Shown here: piece by piece, positions 1 to 9,274 of the stretch
Position numbering within the stretch: the stretch's first letter is position 1
Layout of the letters: each line of letters starts with the position of its first letter
DNA from: Paenibacillus phoenicis
Lineage (GTDB): Bacteria; Bacillota; Bacilli; Paenibacillales; Paenibacillaceae
Length of the DNA: 64,000 nucleotides
Assembly: GCF_034718895.1 (NCBI RefSeq)
Contig: NZ_JAYERP010000001.1
Location: 1,860,001-1,924,000, forward strand
Direction: 5' to 3'
The notes under the pieces: generated by a model
What the model was told of the DNA's origin: nothing
What the model saw: only the letters and a program-made list of their open reading frames with translations
Databases searched by the model: none
Position numbers and translations under genes: made by a program

Positions 1-2798
1 CGAATATTTGTACTTTTCGCGGTGACAAAGGGACGCGGCCCGCTGCTGCGCCGTTTCCGATTGCCTGACCAGACGCTGCCCGCGCCCATCAGGAAGGTCG
101 GAATGCCAGCGGCCACCAGGGTGATCGCCCACTCCCGCGTGCCAAGCGGTACCGTTTTGAAGATCGGCTGCAGCGGTTCAATGTACATTACGCCAAGCAG
201 CAACACAATCGACGACAGGACAGCGGCAACCAGATATTTATTTTGCAAAATATTACGGTGAAAAATCGACCGCGAGCTGCGGCAATCGAACACATGGATC
301 AGCTGCGCCATGACCAGGGTGGCAAAGGCGACCGATTGCGCTTTGACCAGTTGGGCCGGATCCGATGGCGCATAGCGCAGCGTCAACCAAAACGCGCCCA
401 GCGTGCATACGCCGATCAGCACTCCGCGGCTGATGATTTTCCAACCTAACCGGCGGGCAAAAATGTTTTCGTTTGCGCCGCGCGGCTTGTGCTCCATCAA
501 GTCTTTTTCCGGTTGATCGACGCCCAGTGCCATCGCCGGCAAACCATCGGTCACCAGGTTGACCCACAAAATTTGGATCGGCAGCAGCGGCAGCGGCAAG
601 CCCGCCAGCATGGCGAAGAACATCGTCAGGATTTCGCCGACATTGGAGGCCAGCAAATAACGGATGAATTTACGGATGTTCTCGTAAATGCTGCGTCCTT
701 CCTCGATTGCGGCAACGATTGACGTAAAGTTATCGTCGTTGAGGATCAGCGAGGACGCTTCTTTGGAGACGTCCGTGCCCGTCATGCCCATGGCGATGCC
801 GATATCAGCGGCTTTGATCGCCGGCGCGTCGTTTACCCCATCGCCGGTCATCGCCACCACATGCCCGTTCCGCTGCAGTGCCTTCACGATCCGCAGCTTA
901 TGCTCCGGCGACACCCGGGAATAGACGTAGATGTTGTCTACCTGCTTCTCCAGCTCCTCATCGCTCAGCGCCTCCAGCTGCTGGCCCGACATCGAGGTAC
1001 CGCCCCGCGGCAAAATCCCCAGATCGGCAGCGATCGCTTCGGCGGTCAGCCCATGGTCGCCGGTGATCATCACCGTTTTGATGCCTGCGCGGCGGCAGAC
1101 GGTAATCGCGTCCCGCGCTTCGCGGCGCGGCGGGTCGATCATACCGGTCAGACCCACGAAGATCAGCTGCGATTCCACTTGATCTTCATGCTCTGCCCCT
1201 TCGGTTGGCTTCAAGTCGCGGTAGGCCAACCCAAGCACGCGGAGTGCACTGCGGGCCATTTGTTCGTTGGCCGCTTGCACTTTCTGCCGGAATGTGCCCG
1301 TGAAAGGCACCACTTTGCCATCCCACAGGATATAGGAGCAGCGCTCGAGCAGCATATCCGGTGCTCCTTTGACGAGCGCCATTTTGCCGCCTTGATGGGA
1401 GACGATGACGGACATCCGCTTCCGCTTGGAATCAAAAGGAAACTCCAGATCGCGGACATACGTTCCGCTTAAGGCTGCCGGCGTCATGCCCATTTTGGAC
1501 GCCAGCGTCACCAGCGCCCCCTCGGTTGGATCGCCCTTCAGCTTCCAGACCGATCCGCCTGCAGCGGCGTCCTCCTTCGTCTTGCGGCGGCCGCGCTTCT
1601 CCGGATCGTCGTCATAGATGACCGCATTGCTGCACAACGCGCTGATCTGCAGCATCCGGCGCAAGCTTTGGTCATTGCGCAAATCGACGGGCACGCCTTG
1701 GTCCAGAATATTGCCAACCGGCTCGTAGCCTTCGCCCGTCACTTCCAGCGATCTGCCTTCCAGCCACAACCGGGTTACGGTCATTTTGTTTTGGGTTAGC
1801 GTACCGGTCTTGTCCGAACAGATGACCGTAGCGCAGCCCAGCGTCTCCACCGACGGCAGCTTGCGAACGATTGCTTTGCGTTTGATCATGCGCTGCACAC
1901 CCAGCGCCAACGCAATCGTCACGATGGCCGGCAGACCTTCCGGTATAGCAGCAACAGCAAGACTCACTCCGGCAAAGAACATGCTGGCGGCCGGCTGCCC
2001 TTGCAGAATCCCCAGGAGCACCACAACGACGGTCAAGCCAAGCGCCATATAAATCAAAATTTTGCCGAGCTGCTCCAGACGCCGTTGTAGCGGGGTTTCC
2101 TGGACCTCGGTATTTTGAATCAAATCGGCGATTTTCCCCATCTCGGTGTCCATGCCCGTGCGGATCACGATCCCCCGGCCCGTACCGCGGGTGATCATCG
2201 TGCCCATGAAGCCGATGTTCTTCTGGTCTCCCAGCGGAACGTCACTTTCACTCAGCACCCCCGCATGTTTGCCCACCGGATGCGATTCGCCGGTCAAAGC
2301 GGATTCTTCCACGTCCAGGCTGTTCGTAGATAACCACCGGATGTCAGCTGGAATCCGGTCCCCGCTTTCCAGCAGGACGATATCCCCTGGAACAAGCTCT
2401 CTGGCTGGAATGTTCTTGACGACGCCTTGGCGCAGCACATTGGCATGGGGCGCGGACAGCTCTTTTAATGCCCGCAGGGAACGCTCCGCACGGAATTCTT
2501 GGATGAATCCAAGCACCCCGTTCAGAATGATGATGGCGATGATTGTGACGGCATCCAGATACTCGCCGAGAAAACCGGAAATCAGCGTGGCACCCATCAG
2601 CACCAGCATCATAAAATCCTTGAACTGGTTCAGGAACAGCAGAATCGGGGAGATGCGCTCTCCTTCCTGCAGTTCGTTCCAGCCAAATTCCTCGCGTCTC
2701 TTCTGCGCTTCTTCATCGGTCAGGCCCTGTTCACGCGTGACGCCGAAGTGTTGCAGAAGCGCATCACTGCTCCACTGGTGCCAGTTTTTTTGTTCCAT
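1..2798 (-). CDS. yloB: Cation-translocating P-type ATPase, SERCA/YloB type (3' end cut by window edge)
   Basis: Reading frame is open from ATG at 2798 to the left edge (932 codons, no stop). It encodes a P2A-type membrane ATPase expected to export Ca2+ using ATP. Visible are the actuator motif LTGES, the M4 ion-site motif PEGLP, the phosphorylation motif CSDKTGTLT (Asp about residue 329), KGAPD, TGD and GDGVNDAPA, and the M6 motif [13 protein letters not shown]. Architecture and length match B. subtilis YloB, but the part after the last membrane helix already extends beyond the usual C-terminus, so little is missing. It is divergent from rqcH, the same neighbour as in B. subtilis (yloA/yloB). 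AAGGAGG abuts the ATG with almost no spacer, so the exact start is uncertain. Confidence 0.93.
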   Translation of the reverse strand, partial: MEQKNWHQWSSDALLQHFGVTREQGLTDEEAQKRREEFGWNELQEGERISPILLFLNQFKDFMMLVLMGATLISGFLGEYLDAVTIIAIIILNGVLGFIQEFRAERSLRALKELSAPHANVLRQGVVKNIPARELVPGDIVLLESGDRIPADIRWLSTNSLDVEESALTGESHPVGKHAGVLSESDVPLGDQKNIGFMGTMITRGTGRGIVIRTGMDTEMGKIADLIQNTEVQETPLQRRLEQLGKILIYMALGLTVVVVLLGILQGQPAASMFFAGVSLAVAAIPEGLPAIVTIALALGVQRMIKRKAIVRKLPSVETLGCATVICSDKTGTLTQNKMTVTRLWLEGRSLEVTGEGYEPVGNILDQGVPVDLRNDQSLRRMLQISALCSNAVIYDDDPEKRGRRKTKEDAAAGGSVWKLKGDPTEGALVTLASKMGMTPAALSGTYVRDLEFPFDSKRKRMSVIVSHQGGKMALVKGAPDMLLERCSYILWDGKVVPFTGTFRQKVQAANEQMARSALRVLGLAYRDLKPTEGAEHEDQVESQLIFVGLTGMIDPPRREARDAITVCRRAGIKTVMITGDHGLTAEAIAADLGILPRGGTSMSGQQLEALSDEELEKQVDNIYVYSRVSPEHKLRIVKALQRNGHVVAMTGDGVNDAPAIKAADIGIAMGMTGTDVSKEASSLILNDDNFTSIVAAIEEGRSIYENIRKFIRYLLASNVGEILTMFFAMLAGLPLPLLPIQILWVNLVTDGLPAMALGVDQPEKDLMEHKPRGANENIFARRLGWKIISRGVLIGVCTLGAFWLTLRYAPSDPAQLVKAQSVAFATLVMAQLIHVFDCRSSRSIFHRNILQNKYLVAAVLSSIVLLLGVMYIEPLQPIFKTVPLGTREWAITLVAAGIPTFLMGAGSVWSGNRKRRSSGPRPFVTAKSTNI

Positions 2799-2997
2799 CC
2801 TCCTTAATTCCCCTTCCGTTTATTATGCAGTATCGGCGTGAAGGCTTTTCCACCTAGGGTAAATGTATTCTAGCCAGTCCCAAATTATCACAGGGGAGCC
2901 CTTAAGTTTTTGCCCGAAGTATGGCATCATAGAGGAGGGCTTTCTCGTGAAGCCGCCGCTTTCATACAAAAGTTTCAGAACAGGAGATTATCATAAA

Positions 2998-4767
2998 ATG
3001 GCACTCGACGGCATCGTAACCCGAGCGATCGTACACGAATTGCAAACCTGCATCGGCGGTCGCATCAATAAAATACATCAGCCCGCGGAAAGCGACCTCG
3101 TCTTTCACCTGCGCACGCAGGCCGGCAATAAGCGGCTCCTACTGTCGGCGAATCCGACGTACCCGCGGGTTCATTTTACGGAAGCCTCGTTTCCGAATCC
3201 GCTGGAGGCGCCGATGTTCTGCATGCTGCTGCGCAAGCACTGCGAGGGTGGGACTATCGAAGCGGTGACGCAGGTCAGCATGGAGCGGATCATCCATATC
3301 GACGTCCGCACGCGCGATGAGCTCGGCGATTTGTCTATCAAGCGGATCATCATCGAATTGATGGGACGGCACAGCAACATCATCCTGGTCGACCCGGCCA
3401 CCGGTACCCAATTGGACGGAATTCATCACGTGACGCCGGCCATTTCCGGCTATCGGATCGTCATGCCCGGCTTCGCCTATACAGCGCCGCCGGAGCAGCA
3501 CAAGCTTCATCCGCTCGAAGCGGATCGTGCGGCTTTTATGGCCGCCTGGCAAGCGGCAACAGCCGAAGGCAAAGGCACCGGCAGCGGCTGGCTGGTCGAT
3601 GCCTTCGCCGGGCTGAGCCCGCTGATCGCCGGCGAAATCTATGCCCGCGCCGGGGTCAGCGGCGTTGCAGCGGAGATCGGGCTGAATCCGGAGGAAGCGG
3701 AGCGGTTATGGTTAGCTTTTGACGGATTGATGGAGGAGGTTCGCAGCCAGAAGTATGCCCCCATTACCGGCGAAAACGCCAAAGGGAAAAGCATCTTCTC
3801 CGCCATTCGGCTCACAAGCGCCCACGGGGAGATTCGAACCTATCCTTCGATCAGCGAATGCATGGAGGACTACTACGGGGATAAAGCGCTGCGGGATACG
3901 GTCAAGCAGAAAACGAGCGACCTGCTGCGCTTCCTGCAAAACGAGCGGAACAAGAACATAAAGAAGCTAACTAACCTGGAGAAAGATCTGAGCGAAGCCG
4001 AAGATGCCGAACGTTACCGCATCTGGGGCGAGCTGCTGCTGCCTTCGCTGCATACGATCCGCAAAGGCGACACCAGCGTTGAGTTGGTCAACTACTACGA
4101 TGAAGCGCAGGGAATGGAGACCATCACGCTGGATCCGCTGCTGACCCCTTCGGAGAACGCCCAGCGGTACTTTAAGAAGTACAACAAATTCAAAAACAGC
4201 CTCGCCGTCATCGAGGAACAGATGAAGCTGGCTAAAGAGGAAATTGCTTACCTCGATGGCTTGCTGCAGCAGTTGAACGATGCGACGTTAAGCGATATCG
4301 ACGAGATCCGCGAGGAGTTGACCCAGCAGGGATATTTGCGGGACCGGGCCAAACGGGGCAAGAAGAAGAAAAAGAACGACCGTCCGACGTTGCACGTCTA
4401 TACTTCGTCGGAGGGCATCGAAATTTACGTGGGCAAAAACAATCTGCAAAACGAATACGTCACCAACCGGCTCGGCAAACCCAACGATACCTGGCTCCAT
4501 ACGAAGGATATCCCGGGCTCACACGTGCTAATCCGAAGCGACTCATATGGCGATGCGACGTTAAACGAAGCTGCGCAGCTTGCCGCCTATTTCAGCCAGG
4601 CGAAGCAATCAAGCAGCGTCCCGGTGGACTGCACCCTCATCCGCTACGTCCGCAAACCAAACGGCGCCAAGCCTGGCTTCGTCATTTACGACCACCAGCG
4701 GACGTTGTACGTCACGCCAGATGAACAGCTCATTAAATCGTTGCCGAACACAGTGAAGAACGGCTGA
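2998..4767 (+). CDS. rqcH: RqcH / NFACT family ribosome-associated quality-control protein (FbpA-like)
   Basis: 589 aa from ATG 2998, preceded by AGGAG 11 nt upstream; the open frame extends further 5' but the family begins MALDGIV. Bacterial RqcH binds stalled 50S subunits with peptidyl-tRNA and directs C-terminal poly-alanine tailing; it was earlier annotated as fibronectin-binding protein. The NFACT-N domain fills the first ~220 residues (RTRDELGDL, GRHSNIILVD), a charged coiled-coil segment lies at about 300-420, a Lys/Arg-rich stretch (KRGKKKKK) precedes the NFACT-R domain, whose signature NDTWLHTKDIPGSHV is at about residue 490. Slightly longer than B. subtilis RqcH (~570 aa). Convergent with the PHP gene, sharing its terminator. 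Confidence 0.93.
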   Translation: MALDGIVTRAIVHELQTCIGGRINKIHQPAESDLVFHLRTQAGNKRLLLSANPTYPRVHFTEASFPNPLEAPMFCMLLRKHCEGGTIEAVTQVSMERIIHIDVRTRDELGDLSIKRIIIELMGRHSNIILVDPATGTQLDGIHHVTPAISGYRIVMPGFAYTAPPEQHKLHPLEADRAAFMAAWQAATAEGKGTGSGWLVDAFAGLSPLIAGEIYARAGVSGVAAEIGLNPEEAERLWLAFDGLMEEVRSQKYAPITGENAKGKSIFSAIRLTSAHGEIRTYPSISECMEDYYGDKALRDTVKQKTSDLLRFLQNERNKNIKKLTNLEKDLSEAEDAERYRIWGELLLPSLHTIRKGDTSVELVNYYDEAQGMETITLDPLLTPSENAQRYFKKYNKFKNSLAVIEEQMKLAKEEIAYLDGLLQQLNDATLSDIDEIREELTQQGYLRDRAKRGKKKKKNDRPTLHVYTSSEGIEIYVGKNNLQNEYVTNRLGKPNDTWLHTKDIPGSHVLIRSDSYGDATLNEAAQLAAYFSQAKQSSSVPVDCTLIRYVRKPNGAKPGFVIYDHQRTLYVTPDEQLIKSLPNTVKNG

Positions 4768-4784
4768 TGATTGTTGGCAAAGTC

Positions 4785-4920
4785 TCAAATGTAAAAGTGC
4801 AGTTGAACCCCATCCAAAACCGCCGAATTGAATCAATCAGATGCAAAAGTACAGTAGATTCTCAGCTTCACATGGGGATTTGCACGGATTCACGCCTAAC
4901 GGACTGCACTTTTACATTTG
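4785..4920. repeat. Dispersed nested inverted-repeat element, copy 1 (TGYAAAAGTGCAG family)
   Basis: Between rqcH and its terminator. Outer arms are ATGTAAAAGTGCAGTT (4789-4804) and its inverse ACTGCACTTTTACAT (4903-4917). An inner forward motif ATGCAAAAGTACAG lies at 4841-4854, and a degenerate inner inverse motif near 4878-4890. The same motifs recur at 60442-60624. Non-coding in all frames checked. Confidence 0.75.
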
Positions 4921-4926
4921 CCCAAT

Positions 4927-4985
4927 AAAAAACGGTGCTCCAAAAGGGATCATAGATTCATTGACCCTTTGGACCACCGTTTTTT
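4927..4985. terminator. Bidirectional rho-independent terminator between rqcH and PHP gene
   Basis: A-tract plus stem AACGGTG..TCCAAAAGGG (4927-4948) pairs with CCCTTTGGACCACCGTTTTTT (4964-4984). The T/A tracts at both sides let it serve both convergent genes; it reaches the PHP stop codon. Confidence 0.85.
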
Positions 4986-5869
4986 CAGTTTTTCTCAGCC
5001 CGTCTGGCCGCCTCCGCCGCCTGTTTCAACCGTTCCACCGTACCCGGCGGTGCCGTGCGTCCACCCAAATCACCGTGAAAAACAACACCCTGCCGCACGC
5101 CGTGATAATCGGATCCCCCGGTCACGATAAGCCCGTACTGCTCGGCCATGGCGGCATAACGGATCTCCTCCTCCGCCCCGTGGTCAGAGTGGTACACTTC
5201 TATCCCGTCCGGCTTCCCACGCTCCAGGATCGACCGCACCAGCTCGTCGTCCCCGTACAAGCCCGGATGCGCTAACACCGCCGCGCCGCCTCCCTCATGA
5301 ATCCACGTGATCGCCTCCTCCGGCGATATACGCGGCAGAGAAGCATATCCTGGTTTGCCTTCGGACAAATACCGATCAAAGGCCTCGCGCATATCCGACA
5401 CGTACCCCTTGCGGACGAGAACATCGGCGATATGAGGCCGGCCCAAGCTTTCACCCGGACGCAGCGGCCGGGCCACCCCAGCCTTCACTTCCTCCATCGT
5501 AATCTCAAGGCCTAATTGCTGCAGCTTCGCGATAATTAGGGTATTTCGCTCCTCCCGAACCGACCGAAGCCGGGCCAAGCGCTCCAGAAGGTGTTCATCC
5601 TCGAAATTCAGGAAGTACCCCAACACATGGATGTCTTTGCCCCCGGCGCGGGTGCTGATTTCGATGCCGGGGACAACGTCCACGCCAAGCTCCTTCCCGG
5701 CCAGCAAAGCCTCCTCAATCCCGGCAACGGTATCGTGATCTGTGATGGCCAAGCCCGTCAGCCCTTTCTCCTTGGCCAGCCTTACGTTTTCCGCCGGCTT
5801 ATTCATCCCGTCCGAAGCTTGGGTATGTGAATGAAGGTCGTAACGTTCGTTTGCCATATGTGGTTCCAT
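4985..5869 (-). CDS. PHP-domain metal-dependent phosphoesterase (YciV/TrpH-like)
   Basis: 294 aa. PHP-fold hydrolase of the family that includes E. coli YciV (RNase AM; 3',5'-nucleotide bisphosphate phosphatase). Metal-ligand motifs are visible: DLHSHTQASDG near the N-terminus (His13, His15, Asp20), AITDHDT (~residue 41-47), an internal PGIE, HPGLY (~200) and GSDYHG near the C-terminus. ATG 5869 is chosen because GAAGGA lies upstream; the second Met (MANERYDLHSH) has no Shine-Dalgarno. Convergent with rqcH. The substrate in this organism is not evident from the sequence. Confidence 0.85.
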   Translation of the reverse strand: MEPHMANERYDLHSHTQASDGMNKPAENVRLAKEKGLTGLAITDHDTVAGIEEALLAGKELGVDVVPGIEISTRAGGKDIHVLGYFLNFEDEHLLERLARLRSVREERNTLIIAKLQQLGLEITMEEVKAGVARPLRPGESLGRPHIADVLVRKGYVSDMREAFDRYLSEGKPGYASLPRISPEEAITWIHEGGGAAVLAHPGLYGDDELVRSILERGKPDGIEVYHSDHGAEEEIRYAAMAEQYGLIVTGGSDYHGVRQGVVFHGDLGGRTAPPGTVERLKQAAEAARRAEKN

Positions 5870-5900
5870 GTTATCCCATCCTTCATTTTCGCAATGTCTT

Positions 5901-6806
5901 TTACGTAGTTTGCGGATATTCCCGCAGGAAAGTCAAAAACGTCACCGCTGTGACCGGCAACAGCGTCGATTTCAAGTGGATCGAATAAAACATCCGTTTA
6001 AAAGACAACCCTTCAATATCCAGCACCTCCAGCAGTCCCAGCGCCTGCTCATGCTTAACGGAAGAAGGTGAAATAATCGTGATGCCAATCCCGGCCTCGA
6101 CCGCCGATTTTACCGCCCCCGTGCTGCCGAGTTCCATAACAGTACGAATTTGATTGATGTCAACACCGCATCTCCGCAGTTCATCCTCCATCACCTGACG
6201 AGTGCCAGAGCCTTTTTCCCGCAGTACAAAAGGGTAATGAATCGCTTCCTCCACCGTTACAGACCTTCTCCCCGACAACGGGTGGCCTGCGGGAACAATT
6301 AGCTTGAGCTCATCCTCCATGACAGGCTCGGATACCAAGTCCGGATGTTGAACCGGCGCTTCAACTAACCCGAAACTCAGCTGGTGATTCAGGATCTCCT
6401 CGATGATTTGCGTCGTGTTGATCACCTTCATCACGATTGAGATATGAGGGTATCGCTGTCCAAACGGCCCAAGGAGCCGAGGGAGGACGTATTCCCCGAT
6501 CGTCAAGCTGGAGCCGAGCTGCAGCCGCCCCTCCAGCATCGATGTATGCCGCGACATGGCCTGCTCTGTTTCACGAATTAACTCCACGCTCTGGCGAGCA
6601 AACGGCAGCAAAGTTTGGCCGGCTTCCGTTAATTCGATCTTTTTCGTAGAACGGATCAGTAGCTTCGTGCCGAAGTAATCTTCCAGCGATTGGATTTGCA
6701 TCGTAACCGCAGGCTGAGTCATGTGCAGTGCCTGGGCTGCAGCCGAGAAGCTGCCACGCTGCGCCACCGTATAGAAAATATGAAGCTGGTGATAGTTTAA
6801 CGCCAT
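5901..6806 (-). CDS. LysR-family transcriptional regulator
   Basis: 301 aa. N-terminal winged HTH (residues ~1-60: LHIFYTVAQRGSFSAAAQALHMTQPAVTMQI is the recognition region) followed by a LysR substrate-binding domain (~90-295; motifs LQLGSSLTIGEYVLP, VEAGIGITIISP). Overall pattern resembles the CysL-like/selenium-associated LysR group, but the effector cannot be named. Good ribosome site AAAGGGGAG before ATG 6806. Same strand as and 31 bp upstream of the PHP gene, so they may be cotranscribed. No divergent target gene with a clear function; the next gene rightwards is the IS1595-like gene. Confidence 0.88.
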   Translation of the reverse strand: MALNYHQLHIFYTVAQRGSFSAAAQALHMTQPAVTMQIQSLEDYFGTKLLIRSTKKIELTEAGQTLLPFARQSVELIRETEQAMSRHTSMLEGRLQLGSSLTIGEYVLPRLLGPFGQRYPHISIVMKVINTTQIIEEILNHQLSFGLVEAPVQHPDLVSEPVMEDELKLIVPAGHPLSGRRSVTVEEAIHYPFVLREKGSGTRQVMEDELRRCGVDINQIRTVMELGSTGAVKSAVEAGIGITIISPSSVKHEQALGLLEVLDIEGLSFKRMFYSIHLKSTLLPVTAVTFLTFLREYPQTT

Positions 6807-7047
6807 CGTCCGGCACTCCCCTTTCTTTCCATTGCAAAGCTCTCCATTAACAATAGCATGCCCGGGCCAACTACATAAAGTGCTAGTCCCATGAATTGTT
6901 GCCCTATCAAAAAACGCCTGCCCTACATCCGATGGCTCTTATCACTTCTGTGCCCTTTATGTGCCCGCATATGGTCTTGTTCGCGCCTCTTTTGCACCAT
7001 TATCCCTTTCGCTCAGAAATTAGGAATTGTGGAAGGAGGTTTTCTAA

Positions 7048-7098
7048 ATGAGACAGTCCCAGAAAGCTGACCCTTCAGGATTAATTGGGGTCAATTGA
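7048..7098 (+). CDS. Possible 16-aa leader peptide or gene-start remnant
   Basis: ATG 7048 follows the near-perfect Shine-Dalgarno GGAAGGAGG (7031-7039) at a good distance and runs 16 codons to TGA (MRQSQKADPSGLIGVN). It overlaps an imperfect TGACCC/GGGTCA inverted repeat and ends 28 bp before the -35 of the next promoter. Either a short translated leader or the stump of a lost gene or IS end; no homologue recognised. Confidence 0.3.
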   Translation: MRQSQKADPSGLIGVN

Positions 7099-7125
7099 GT
7101 AAGTTGATTTTTTGGGAGTTTTTTC

Positions 7126-7154
7126 TTGTGTACAGAACATATGTTTGGTATAAT
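7126..7154 (+). promoter_or_regulatory. SigA-type promoter with LexA box in the spacer
   Basis: -35 TTGTGT (7126-7131), 17-bp spacer, -10 TATAAT (7149-7154). The spacer contains AGAACATATGTTTG (7134-7147), whose 12-bp core GAACATATGTTT fits the Bacillus LexA consensus GAACRNRYGTTY at every position. Confidence 0.75.
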
Positions 7155-7162
7155 TTAAAAAG

Positions 7163-7176
7163 AGAACATTAGTTCG
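7163..7176 (+). promoter_or_regulatory. Second LexA-like box downstream of the -10
   Basis: AGAACATTAGTTCG: half-sites GAAC and GTTC with the correct 4-bp gap; two of the central positions deviate from consensus. It lies about at +1, 28 bp downstream of the first box, a typical place for a second LexA site. Confidence 0.5.
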
Positions 7177-7217
7177 TAATTTTGGAGTTGGGAAGATTCA
7201 CATTGGAGGGATCCGAC

Positions 7218-8126
7218 ATGGAGTTAGGTATGAATAAAAAGCTGCTTCAACCTATCAGCAGCCGTTTTCAAAGTGAGGCCGACTGTATCGAGGCGATCAT
7301 CGCTATGAAGTGGCCAGACGGCTTCGTTTGCCCGCGCTGCGCTTATACCAAATGCACCCGTCTGTCCTCCCGACGACTTCCTTTGTTTGAGTGCAGAAGA
7401 TGCAGCTATCAAGCCTCGCCTTTGGTGGGTACGATTTTTGAAAGAACCCATCTGCCTTTGGTGAAATGGTTTCAAGCTATGGAGCTGTTCCTGCTTCCCG
7501 ACGGTATCTCAGCGCTGCGGTTGAGTCAGGTGATCCAAGTTGCCTACAAGACCGCGTGGCTCATGCTGCACAAAATCCGCTATACCCTCGGTGAATGTGA
7601 TGCCCGGGAGCTGCTCTCTGGAGAGGTGAAGGTGAACCGCGATCAGTATGGGACGGATCCCAACCGCTTTCATCCAGCTTCTCAACCTTATGCCACCGCA
7701 GTCGTCGCCGGCTGCACGGTCACGGAGTCTGGTGAGCCCGAGCGTGTGAAGATCCAACTGATACCGCATAAAAGAGGAGGCGAGCAATGGGCTACCCGGC
7801 ACGATCTCGCTACGTTCATCAACAAGCATGTAGACGTCCATACCTCAACCAAGCGGTGGTTCCCTTTCGTTTATCGGATGTATCTGCCCTTACGGAAAGT
7901 CGTGAGAGAAGCACGGGACTCTATCAGACGCACGTATGTCGCCTTGGGGATAACGCATTTGCAGGCGTATTTGAATGAGTATACCGTCCGCCGTTACCTG
8001 CGCATGTCCTTTTCCGAGGAAGAAATGCGCCAGAACATGCTGCAGATGTGCCTGTCCATTCCAGCAATCTCGTACCGCCAGCTAATCGTAATCCGCCGGA
8101 TCTCAACCATTGCAGATGCGGCTTAA
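7218..8126 (+). CDS. IS1595-like transposase-type protein with degenerate catalytic triad (likely domesticated)
   Basis: 302 aa from ATG 7218 (GGAGG at 7205-7209, 8-nt spacer); an upstream in-frame TTG lacks such a site. Residues 33-75 are the IS1595/ISXO2 zinc ribbon: C38-P-R-C41, C59-R-R-C62, then YQASPLVGTIFERTHLPLVKWF. The DDE domain follows, but the first Asp region reads GEVKVNRDQYG (Asn140 where VEVDETYVGG is usual), the second-Asp segment reads HTSTKRWFPF (no Asp), and only the Glu segment YLNEYTVRRY (Glu254) is kept. No terminal inverted repeats or target duplications were seen around it. The LexA-controlled promoter suggests an SOS-induced cellular role, possibly DNA binding; that role is inference. 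Confidence 0.72.
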   Translation: MELGMNKKLLQPISSRFQSEADCIEAIIAMKWPDGFVCPRCAYTKCTRLSSRRLPLFECRRCSYQASPLVGTIFERTHLPLVKWFQAMELFLLPDGISALRLSQVIQVAYKTAWLMLHKIRYTLGECDARELLSGEVKVNRDQYGTDPNRFHPASQPYATAVVAGCTVTESGEPERVKIQLIPHKRGGEQWATRHDLATFINKHVDVHTSTKRWFPFVYRMYLPLRKVVREARDSIRRTYVALGITHLQAYLNEYTVRRYLRMSFSEEEMRQNMLQMCLSIPAISYRQLIVIRRISTIADAA

Positions 8127-8324
8127 TCGAGATGCTTATCAACATATCTATATTTTTCGCAATAAACCACCCGACTAGCTTTTTTTGCAACGTATTTTTA
8201 ACTTTATCAACTTCAGAGCATTTCCTGTTCCCAGTTTCTCTTCCTCCATGACCTGACGCAACGGGATAATCGTTAAAAAGGGGCGGAGAAACTACGTTAT
8301 CCTGCCACTGCCACCCCCGCACTG

Positions 8325-8414
8325 GGAAGGACGTGAGGGCCATGAGGGACGTGAGGGACGCCAGGGATGCAGGAGACGGGAAGGATGCGAGGAACGGAGG
8401 AGCGGAGGAGCGGT
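8325..8414. repeat. G/A-rich degenerate short-repeat tract
   Basis: Irregular repeats of GGACGTGAGGG, GGACGCCAGGGATG, GGAGACGGGAAGGATG and GGAGCGGAGGAGCGG. The strand is strongly purine-biased with no coding sense recognised. The remainder of the 450-bp gap (8127-8579) shows only the hairpin at 8474. Confidence 0.6.
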
Positions 8415-8473
8415 GTATTTGAGTTGCAGAAAAATCGGTGAAATCGTATTTGACACAACAGGCTAAAATGTCA

Positions 8474-8506
8474 AAAGAAGCAGACCGGTTAACGGCATGC
8501 TTCTTT
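8474..8506 (-). terminator. Possible terminator downstream of the 145-aa gene
   Basis: Inverted repeat AAAGAAGCA (8474-8482) / TGCTTCTTT (8498-8506) with a 15-nt loop. The T run on the minus side is short. Confidence 0.4.
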
Positions 8507-8579
8507 CCAAATCGTTCTACGTCTTCTTTCTCATCTTCGGCTTCGGCCTAGTTTCTGTCTTGACCTACTCCCGCAGCTC

Positions 8580-9017
8580 CTAGCGGTGCTTGCGGCTGTT
8601 CTTCATCAGCGTCATTCGCCGGGAATGGCGAAGCCAGGAATAATAAGATTTCAAATCGCGCAATTCAATGGTTTCCGACATCCGTCCAAGAAAGGTAACG
8701 ATGATCATGCGGTGCATCGGGCGTCCGGCAAGGTCGAACTCTCCGGGAATTTCCGCAAATTCAGCCACCATCACGAGATCGTCATCAATTAAATAGACGT
8801 CCTCTTCCTTGCGATAATATGGCGTTATGCGTCCCTGCTTTAAACATTCCCAAGCCCATCCGGCAATCTGTTCAACCCCGACATTATCCCGATCAATTCT
8901 GTCCTGGTATCGGAGCTTGGCATGGTTCGTTACTACGATATCGGCAACTCTCTTGTCCCCTAGTTGAATATAGAAGGATTCATAGGTTCTCCAGCGTTCC
9001 GTTGCCTTGTCTCTCAT
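8580..9017 (-). CDS. Conserved hypothetical protein (145 aa)
   Basis: Soluble, highly charged protein, not recognised as a named family. The middle reads DIVVTNHAKLRYQDRI...WAWECLKQGRITPYY...DDDLVMVAEF...MIIVTFLGR, a layout reminiscent of small nuclease/toxin-like folds (HA..R...RI, then a strand-rich half with VTxLG), so a DUF4258- or BECR-like fold is possible but unproven. Monocistronic, flanked by hairpins on both sides. The upstream 250 bp contain repeated TTAGGTCTTT-type strings (about 9023 and 9078) that may be promoter or operator sequence. No signal peptide or membrane segment. Confidence 0.6.
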   Translation of the reverse strand: MRDKATERWRTYESFYIQLGDKRVADIVVTNHAKLRYQDRIDRDNVGVEQIAGWAWECLKQGRITPYYRKEEDVYLIDDDLVMVAEFAEIPGEFDLAGRPMHRMIIVTFLGRMSETIELRDLKSYYSWLRHSRRMTLMKNSRKHR

Positions 9018-9209
9018 GCCGCACCTCTCATTGTATAGGTCTTTGTAAATAGATAAGTAAGTGATTTGCCAATAATTAGGTCTTTTTAACTAAGCTCTTT
9101 TGCCTATTATATTACATCATTCCCTAATTTTCTACAAGATTCAAGTGTTTTTTGCCAAAAAATAAGGTCTATAGAACTATAAATCCATAGGAGACAGTAT
9201 AAACACAAA

Positions 9210-9244
9210 AAAGCCGCGCAACGAGTAGCTCGCTGCGCGGCTTT
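9210..9244. terminator. Strong bidirectional terminator
   Basis: AAAGCCGCGCA (9210-9220), CGAG-TAG-CTCG apex, TGCGCGGCTTT (9234-9244), with an A-run before and T-run after. It ends the ylbF-ylbG unit on the minus strand. Confidence 0.85.
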
Positions 9245-9274
9245 GGCATTCGAATCGCTTGGTCTAACCTTCGG

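Larger units (their letters stand above)
6807..7217. other. Intergenic region with regulatory signals upstream of the IS1595-like gene
   Basis: The left ~230 bp show nothing recognisable. From 7031 on there is a perfect ribosome site with a 16-codon ORF, an imperfect inverted repeat (TGACCC at 7068-7073 / GGGTCA at 7088-7093), then the promoter and LexA-type boxes listed separately. Confidence 0.6.

Noticed and set aside
861-1472. 203-codon plus-strand ORF opposite the Ca2+-ATPase
   Set aside because: His/Arg-rich shadow of the conserved P-domain region.
7218-8126. Active IS1595 insertion sequence
   Set aside because: Two of three catalytic acids are missing and no terminal inverted repeats or target duplications were found near the ends.
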